A stretch of DNA of 16,364 nucleotides, from NCBI GenBank assembly GCA_017619815.1, contig JAFZRR010000008.1, positions 1 through 16,364 on the forward strand. The letters run 5' to 3'. Made by a program: the position numbers and the translations under genes. The notes under the pieces were generated by a model that searched no databases, was not told where the DNA came from, and was given only the letters and a program-made list of their open reading frames with translations. Positions 12,318 to 16,364 of this stretch are shown piece after piece (positions within the stretch are counted from its first letter, which is position 1; each line of letters begins with the position of its first letter). The stretch comes from Bacilli bacterium. Its GTDB lineage: Bacteria > Bacillota_I > Bacilli_A > RFN20 > CAG-826.

Positions 12318-14030
12318 ATGGCGGAAGAAGTAGTTCAACAACCAAAGAAGAAAAAGAGTAAAGTAGGCAAGTTTTTCTTGACTCTATTTATACTTTTCCT
12401 CATTTTTATCGTCGGCCCAATCGCCCTCTTTTACGGCTTCTTCTTTGATCCGATGACCAAAAAAGTTAATGTCGAGGAAGACGCGACAGTATTAAGTATA
12501 GGTAATCGTCTTATCGTCGATTCTTTGGACTACGCTCCAACAGAACAACAAATCGCCATTAAAGTTTCCGAAAACGATATCGATAATCTTTTACATATCG
12601 GGATGAAAACCGTGACTGAAAAAGTCAAATATCTCAAGAAAGCTTATATGAAGAAAAAAGGTAGTACATATAAGTTCTACCTTGATATCGATGGGGTCAT
12701 CATCAAAACAAGATTAATTGTTACTACCGAATTAAAGATTTCTGAAGATAAAGAAAACTTTGTTTTCAGAGTGAAAGATGTCGCTTTAGGACGCTTGGGT
12801 GGAATATTGACGCCAGCGAAGTTCTTCGCAAACAAATTCATTACCGATGAAAAGATTGACCAATTTATCGCGGGAACTGGTTTAGATATCACATTTAAAC
12901 GAGAAGATTATTCTATTTCCTATCCAAAAACTTCTATTCTTAAGGACTTATCCAAATTAGCGAATGTTCAAGACCTCGGTTTATACTTTGACGTCATGCA
13001 AACAATGCTCACGGATAATCTCCTTGATTTCAAATTTGACACTGAAAGCGCGATTGAAGGCATTATTGATTTAACTAAACTTCAAACTAATGAATTAGTT
13101 ACCGATGATGAACAACACATCAAAGTTCAATCCGAAGATGTCCAAGAATTACGTGATAAATTAGCGATTCTCATTGAACACGGAGATATCAATCCTGACG
13201 AAAAGCTACAACCATTCTACGCTTTTGAATATTTATTCAGTGGTTGGGAGCAATTATCCGATGAAGGAAAAGCTTCTCTAGCGAGTGTCAACTTCAGCTA
13301 TGTCGATATCGATGATAAGGAAGCTTATAAAGGTTTCGATTTAGCACACCAAGAAGCTAAGCTCTTTGAGAGAATGAAAGACACCGTGAACGCTCACGAC
13401 TTAATCGATAAAGATCTTAATCCAAGATATACAGAACTTTGCTCTATTTCTGAACAAGATATTAATGACTTTATCGCTGGAAGAAACGTTGTCGGTCACT
13501 CATCTTTGCTACATAGAAATTCTCCTGAAGGATATAAAGTTAATTACATTACCGTTGAAAATTTCTATATGAACATTTACAAAAATTCGCTAAACAAGAA
13601 TATCGCGGAAATGGTTTGTAAGATTGATGTTAATGGATATTTGACTTCTCTAACATTTGAAACCGAAATGCCAGATGGAGGTTTCTCTGATAATAAATTA
13701 ACTTTTGCCATTAAAGATATTCGCTTCGGACAAACCGACGCTGACAACTTAAAAGAACAATTCTTTAATATCATCGCTGATGCTTTAAATAATTCTGGTG
13801 ATGAATCATTAATCGCTGATGCTGAGAACTACACTATCTCAGTCGATTTCAGCGATATTATGGAATATGCACGCGCTCAAATTGAAGAAATGATTGAACA
13901 AAGAACCGGAACTCATTATGATTTAGAATCATACTTCACAATGAGCAATATGACTTTTGAAATCACTGGCTCAAGCCGTGAAGATAATGGTACGATGAAG
14001 TTAAGCTTAATCGAACCAATTGATTATTAA
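12318..14030 (+). CDS. Membrane-anchored protein with two YpmS-like domains
   Basis: 570 residues from the ATG at 12318. A basic N-terminus (KKKKSK) and one strong membrane helix (about 18-43) anchor a large extracytoplasmic part. Two segments look like copies of the same domain: about 80-208 (KVSENDIDNLL, then LDIDGVIIKTRLIVTTE, FRVKDVALGRLG, and a YSISYPKTSIL strand) and about 376-515 (SISEQDINDFI, then CKIDVNGYLTSLTFETE, FAIKDIRFGQ, YTISVDFSDIM). The pattern resembles DUF2140/YpmS, a Bacillota lipid-binding-like family of unknown function; that link is from memory. Residues 209-375 are a helical linker. An in-frame ATG at 12294 would add 8 residues; neither start has a Shine-Dalgarno. It is followed by a T-box leader, so it probably ends its own transcript unit or reads into tyrS. 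Confidence 0.75.
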   Translation: MAEEVVQQPKKKKSKVGKFFLTLFILFLIFIVGPIALFYGFFFDPMTKKVNVEEDATVLSIGNRLIVDSLDYAPTEQQIAIKVSENDIDNLLHIGMKTVTEKVKYLKKAYMKKKGSTYKFYLDIDGVIIKTRLIVTTELKISEDKENFVFRVKDVALGRLGGILTPAKFFANKFITDEKIDQFIAGTGLDITFKREDYSISYPKTSILKDLSKLANVQDLGLYFDVMQTMLTDNLLDFKFDTESAIEGIIDLTKLQTNELVTDDEQHIKVQSEDVQELRDKLAILIEHGDINPDEKLQPFYAFEYLFSGWEQLSDEGKASLASVNFSYVDIDDKEAYKGFDLAHQEAKLFERMKDTVNAHDLIDKDLNPRYTELCSISEQDINDFIAGRNVVGHSSLLHRNSPEGYKVNYITVENFYMNIYKNSLNKNIAEMVCKIDVNGYLTSLTFETEMPDGGFSDNKLTFAIKDIRFGQTDADNLKEQFFNIIADALNNSGDESLIADAENYTISVDFSDIMEYARAQIEEMIEQRTGTHYDLESYFTMSNMTFEITGSSREDNGTMKLSLIEPIDY

Positions 14031-14035
14031 AATAA

Positions 14036-14292
14036 AGCGAAGAAGGAAAATAGTAGGTAGGACCTTTCTATCTAGAGAGTATCCGGTTGGTGCAAGGATA
14101 TATAGAAAACCTATTGAATACATTCCAGAGCTGCTTCCTGAACCACTAGTAGGGATAGACGGGTCCGCCCGAGACAGCGGATGTGTACAATGTACACGTT
14201 AAGGGATAGCTTGTGAGAGTTATCTAAAAAGAGGTGGTACCACGATACTAATCGTCCTCTAATCTAGTTTTTGGATTAGGGGATTTTATTTT
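14036..14292 (+). promoter_or_regulatory. Tyrosine-specific T-box riboswitch
   Basis: Classic T-box leader of a tRNA synthetase gene. Stem I carries CTAGAGAGTATCC and the distal-loop sequence GGTTGGTGCAAGG. The specifier loop shows TAC at 14119-14121 (Tyr codon), followed by A. A stem IIA/B-like pseudoknot region (CCGC at 14166, GCGG near 14177) and the small hairpin GTGTA/TACAC (14183-14197) follow. The T-box bulge GGTGGTACCACG at 14233-14244 can pair with the tRNA acceptor end. Uncharged tRNA-Tyr should stabilise AGAGG (14230-14234) paired with CCTCT (14256-14260), preventing the terminator and allowing tyrS transcription. The promoter is not clear; it may lie in the end of the upstream gene. 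Confidence 0.95.
14256..14292 (+). terminator. Conditional terminator of the T-box
   Basis: CCTCTAATC (14256-14264) pairs with GATTAGGGG (14274-14282) over 9 bp with one G-U pair, followed by ATTTTATTTT. The left arm also belongs to the antiterminator, so the two folds exclude each other. Confidence 0.88.
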
Positions 14293-14305
14293 AGGAGGAA
14301 CAATT

Positions 14306-15526
14306 ATGGGAATCTATGAAGAACTACAAGAAAGAGGCTTATTAGCGCAAGTTACAGACGAAAAAGAAATTAGAGAGTTAATTAACTCTGGCAAAGCCAC
14401 ATTCTATATCGGTTTTGACTGCACTGCCGATTCTTTAACCGCAGGTCATTTTATGACACTAGTTTTAATGAAACGTCTCCAACAAGCCGGAAATAGACCA
14501 ATCGCTCTTATCGGTGGAGGCACCACAATGATCGGTGACCCATCCGGCAGAAGCGATATGAGAAAAATGCTCACTATCGAAGATATTAGACATAATGCTG
14601 ATTGCTTTAAAAAACAAATGGAGAGATTCATCGAATTCGGTGAAGGCAAAGCCATGATGGTCAATAATGCTGATTGGATTTTAAATCTCAATTATATTGA
14701 TTTACTTAGAGAAGTCGGTCCATGTTTCTCCGTCAATAAGATGCTTACCGCAGAATGCTATAAGCAAAGAATGGAAAAAGGCTTATCATTCTTAGAATTC
14801 AACTACATGATTATGCAATCATATGACTTCTATCACTTATTTAAGGAATATGGATGTTCCTTACAATTCGGTGGAGATGATCAATGGAGCAATATGCTCG
14901 GTGGTACCGAATTAATTAGAAGAAAACTCGGTAAAGATGCATATGCTTTAACAATCACATTATTAACTGACTCTAATGGTGTGAAGATGGGTAAAACCGC
15001 AGGTAACGCTGTGTGGTTAGATCCAAATAAGACTTCACCATTTGATTTTTATCAATACTGGAGAAATGTCGGTGATGCCGATGTCATGAAATGCTTAAAG
15101 ATGCTCACATTCATTCCAGTACCTGAATTAAAAGAAATGGAAAAATGGGACGATTCTCGTATTAACGAGAAGAAGATGATTCTCGCTCATGAATTAACCG
15201 AAATGGTCCACGGTAAAGAAGAGGCCGATAAAGCGGAAGCCGCAGCAAAAGCTTTGTTCTCTGGACAAGGTGACGATGAGAATATGCCCACAACTGAATT
15301 AGACAATGTTCCTGAAGAAGGATTACCACTATTAGATGCTATGGTTATTGCAAACTTAATCGCATCTAAAGGTGAAGGCAGAAGACTTATCGAACAAGGC
15401 GGTGTTTCCGTGAATAACGAAAAAGTCACCGATGTCTATATGATCCTAACCAAAGCTATGCTTCAAGAAGGCGTAAAGATTAAAAAAGGAAAGAAAATAT
15501 TCCATAAAGTCGTCCTCGCCTCATAA
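14306..15526 (+). CDS. tyrS: Tyrosyl-tRNA synthetase
   Basis: 406 residues, the usual bacterial length. It has the class I site: YIGFDCTADSLTAGHFMTL (34-52) with the HIGH-type motif as GHFM, the Tyr/ATP-site segment GGGTTMIGDPSGR (70-82), QFGGDDQWSN (187-196) and KMGKT (227-231) as the KMSKS equivalent. A C-terminal S4-like RNA-binding domain spans about 340-402 (IASKGEGRRLIEQGGVSVNN). It charges tRNA-Tyr in the cytoplasm. A strong AGGAGG lies 7-8 nt before the ATG, just after the T-box terminator, so expression rises on tyrosine starvation. A 45-residue gene follows after 18 nt. Confidence 0.98.
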   Translation: MGIYEELQERGLLAQVTDEKEIRELINSGKATFYIGFDCTADSLTAGHFMTLVLMKRLQQAGNRPIALIGGGTTMIGDPSGRSDMRKMLTIEDIRHNADCFKKQMERFIEFGEGKAMMVNNADWILNLNYIDLLREVGPCFSVNKMLTAECYKQRMEKGLSFLEFNYMIMQSYDFYHLFKEYGCSLQFGGDDQWSNMLGGTELIRRKLGKDAYALTITLLTDSNGVKMGKTAGNAVWLDPNKTSPFDFYQYWRNVGDADVMKCLKMLTFIPVPELKEMEKWDDSRINEKKMILAHELTEMVHGKEEADKAEAAAKALFSGQGDDENMPTTELDNVPEEGLPLLDAMVIANLIASKGEGRRLIEQGGVSVNNEKVTDVYMILTKAMLQEGVKIKKGKKIFHKVVLAS

Positions 15527-15544
15527 TGGAAAGGAGGATGGCTT

Positions 15545-15682
15545 ATGAGAACCATCAAAAAGAAAAAGTCTAAGAAGCCTAACAAGACCACCATCAAAGC
15601 TTTGAATGAGTTAGATGAGATGGAAAGAAATAAGGAAAAGTATCATAGATACGATTCGGCTAAAGAAGCGTTGAACTCTTAG
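15545..15682 (+). CDS. 45-residue basic protein with RelB-like antitoxin tail
   Basis: This short ORF is supported by a near-perfect AAGGAGG (15531-15537) 7 nt before the ATG and by a terminator right after its TAG. The first 15 residues are highly basic (MRTIKKKKSKKPNK). Residues 17-44 (TIKALNELDEMERNKEKYHR, then YDSAKEAL) resemble the toxin-binding C-terminal part of RelB/DinJ-type antitoxins, where a KxYxSxEEL-like ending is common. The DNA-binding N-terminal half is missing and no toxin gene is adjacent. It may be a trimmed orphan antitoxin or an unrelated small basic protein. It is probably co-transcribed with tyrS. Confidence 0.72.
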   Translation: MRTIKKKKSKKPNKTTIKALNELDEMERNKEKYHRYDSAKEALNS

Positions 15683-15685
15683 ATT

Positions 15686-15717
15686 AAAAAAGCCGGAGCT
15701 TATCACTCCGGTTTTAA
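15686..15717. terminator. Bidirectional terminator between the 45-residue gene and the flavoprotein gene
   Basis: CCGGAG (15693-15698) pairs with CTCCGG (15706-15711) around a 7-nt loop, with AAAAAA on the left and TTTT on the right, so it should act on both strands. The stop codon of the minus-strand gene (15714-15716) lies in its T-tract. Confidence 0.88.
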
Positions 15718-16364
15718 ATTGCTTTATTTACTTTCTCCGCAGACGCTAATGCCCACATGATGTTATAGCCACCGCAAATCGCATCAACATCCACCACTTC
15801 GCCAATGAAATAAACGCCTTTTTCCTTCTTTGAAGATAGGTCAAGATTTAATTCACTGATTTTTAGTCCTCCAGAAGTCACTTGGCTATTATCGTAGCCA
15901 TAGAAATCTTTGAAGGTAAATATGGTGTTATGGATATCTAATTTATTATTAAATAAATATTGTGCGATTTTTGGATTGGTTAAGGAATCGTATTCACCAC
16001 TTAATCCCTTAGCGAAATCAATGTGAATTGTCACATTATTTTTATTATCTAATTGATTGATGTAATGGGTTAAATTGAAAATAACCATTCCAGAGAGTCC
16101 ATCTTTTTTGAAAAGGAGTTCTCCTTCTTCTTCGTGAATGAGCTTATTTCCTTGATATAAAGATGCACTTACTTTGCTTCTAAGTCCTTCCACCATTTTG
16201 GTGTTTTCTTTAGTCTTAATTGGGCATAAAGAAGGATGACATTCTTTAAAAGAATATCCATGTTTCAATAAGACATTATGGAAATCACCTGTAGAACCTA
16301 ATTTAGGCGAAGATTTACCACCCACTGAAATAATTAACGCATCATAAGGATATTCGCCTGAAAC
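15714..16364 (-). CDS. BaiN/HI0933-family NAD(P)/FAD-dependent oxidoreductase, C-terminal part
   Basis: The last 216 residues are visible; the gene runs off the right edge, so the N-terminal FAD-binding GxGxxG is not seen. Signatures are ALIISVGGKSSPKLGSTGDF near the visible start, PSLCPIKT shortly after, and near the end TSGGLKISELN, GVYFIGEVVDVDAICGGYN and WALASA, which close the FAD site in this family. Family members are flavoproteins, including bile-acid dehydroxylation-associated BaiN and uncharacterised homologues near ribosome or cell-wall genes; the substrate here is unknown. GTG at 16325 is not a true start, since the conserved reading frame continues upstream to the edge. It is convergent with the tyrS operon. 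Confidence 0.88.
   Translation of the reverse strand, partial: VSGEYPYDALIISVGGKSSPKLGSTGDFHNVLLKHGYSFKECHPSLCPIKTKENTKMVEGLRSKVSASLYQGNKLIHEEEGELLFKKDGLSGMVIFNLTHYINQLDNKNNVTIHIDFAKGLSGEYDSLTNPKIAQYLFNNKLDIHNTIFTFKDFYGYDNSQVTSGGLKISELNLDLSSKKEKGVYFIGEVVDVDAICGGYNIMWALASAEKVNKAI

Noticed and set aside
14183..14197. Perfect palindrome GTGTACA-A-TGTACAC as a protein-binding operator.
   Set aside because: It lies within the T-box leader between stem II and stem III and is best explained as a small hairpin of that RNA.
14020..14202. 60-codon open frame after the YpmS-like gene.
   Set aside because: It lies in the T-box leader, whose RNA structure explains the sequence; it has no SD.
1..16364. 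Mycoplasma-type code 4 (TGA as Trp).
   Set aside because: Tryptophans in conserved motifs such as WCGPC are TGG, and genes are full length under the standard bacterial code.

Overview
The window is AT-rich, gene-dense chromosomal DNA from a low-GC Gram-positive bacterium (Bacillota). The tyrosine T-box, the AAGGAG-type ribosome binding sites, and the mix of MgtC, TraX, CPBP and zinc-ribbon membrane proteins fit an uncultured gut-type Bacilli/Mollicutes-related lineage; the lineage is inference. Trp is read from TGG, and all 20 visible stop codons are TAA (13) or TAG (7), with no TGA. No phage, insertion sequence, CRISPR array or rRNA was seen.

Layout. (1) Minus-strand operon, window start to 1784: short YigZ/IMPACT protein, Mrp/NBP35-type Fe-S carrier ATPase, and the N-terminal part of an aminopeptidase P-like protein cut by the window edge. 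(2) Plus-strand operon 1871-3902: zinc-ribbon CPBP membrane protease, TraX-like acyltransferase (14-nt overlap), thioredoxin. (3) tRNA-Gly(UCC) with a strong promoter inside a palindrome, then a terminator and a PQ-loop (SemiSWEET-like) transporter. (4) 4380-6172: a possible nucleotide-stress module. An MTA/SAH nucleosidase-like protein with Asn in place of the usual catalytic Asp is coupled to a small HTH-type protein; divergent from them is a small ppGpp-hydrolase-like HD protein. A perfect inverted repeat sits in the promoter spacer between them. (5) Minus-strand operon 6184-8245: zinc-ribbon six-TM protein, patatin-like lipase, PH-like/SHOCT protein. (6) Plus strand: MgtC/SapB protein with an unexplained terminator upstream, then RdgB/HAM1. 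(7) Minus strand: zinc-ribbon/two-TM protein of unknown role, coupled to an MTA/SAH deaminase-type amidohydrolase. (8) Plus strand: membrane-anchored protein with two copies of a YpmS-like domain, a tyrosine T-box, TyrRS, and a 45-residue antitoxin-tail-like ORF. (9) C-terminal part of a BaiN/HI0933-type flavoprotein on the minus strand, cut by the right edge.

Two genome-wide habits show. Most promoter-proximal genes lack a Shine-Dalgarno and have a -10 box 6-18 nt from the ATG, suggesting leaderless or near-leaderless mRNAs, while most operon-internal genes have good AAGGAG sites. Convergent gene pairs share compact bidirectional hairpins, and one hairpin contains both stop codons. The only stretches over 200 nt without a gene are 8246-8464 (orphan terminator plus mgtC promoter) and 14031-14305 (T-box).
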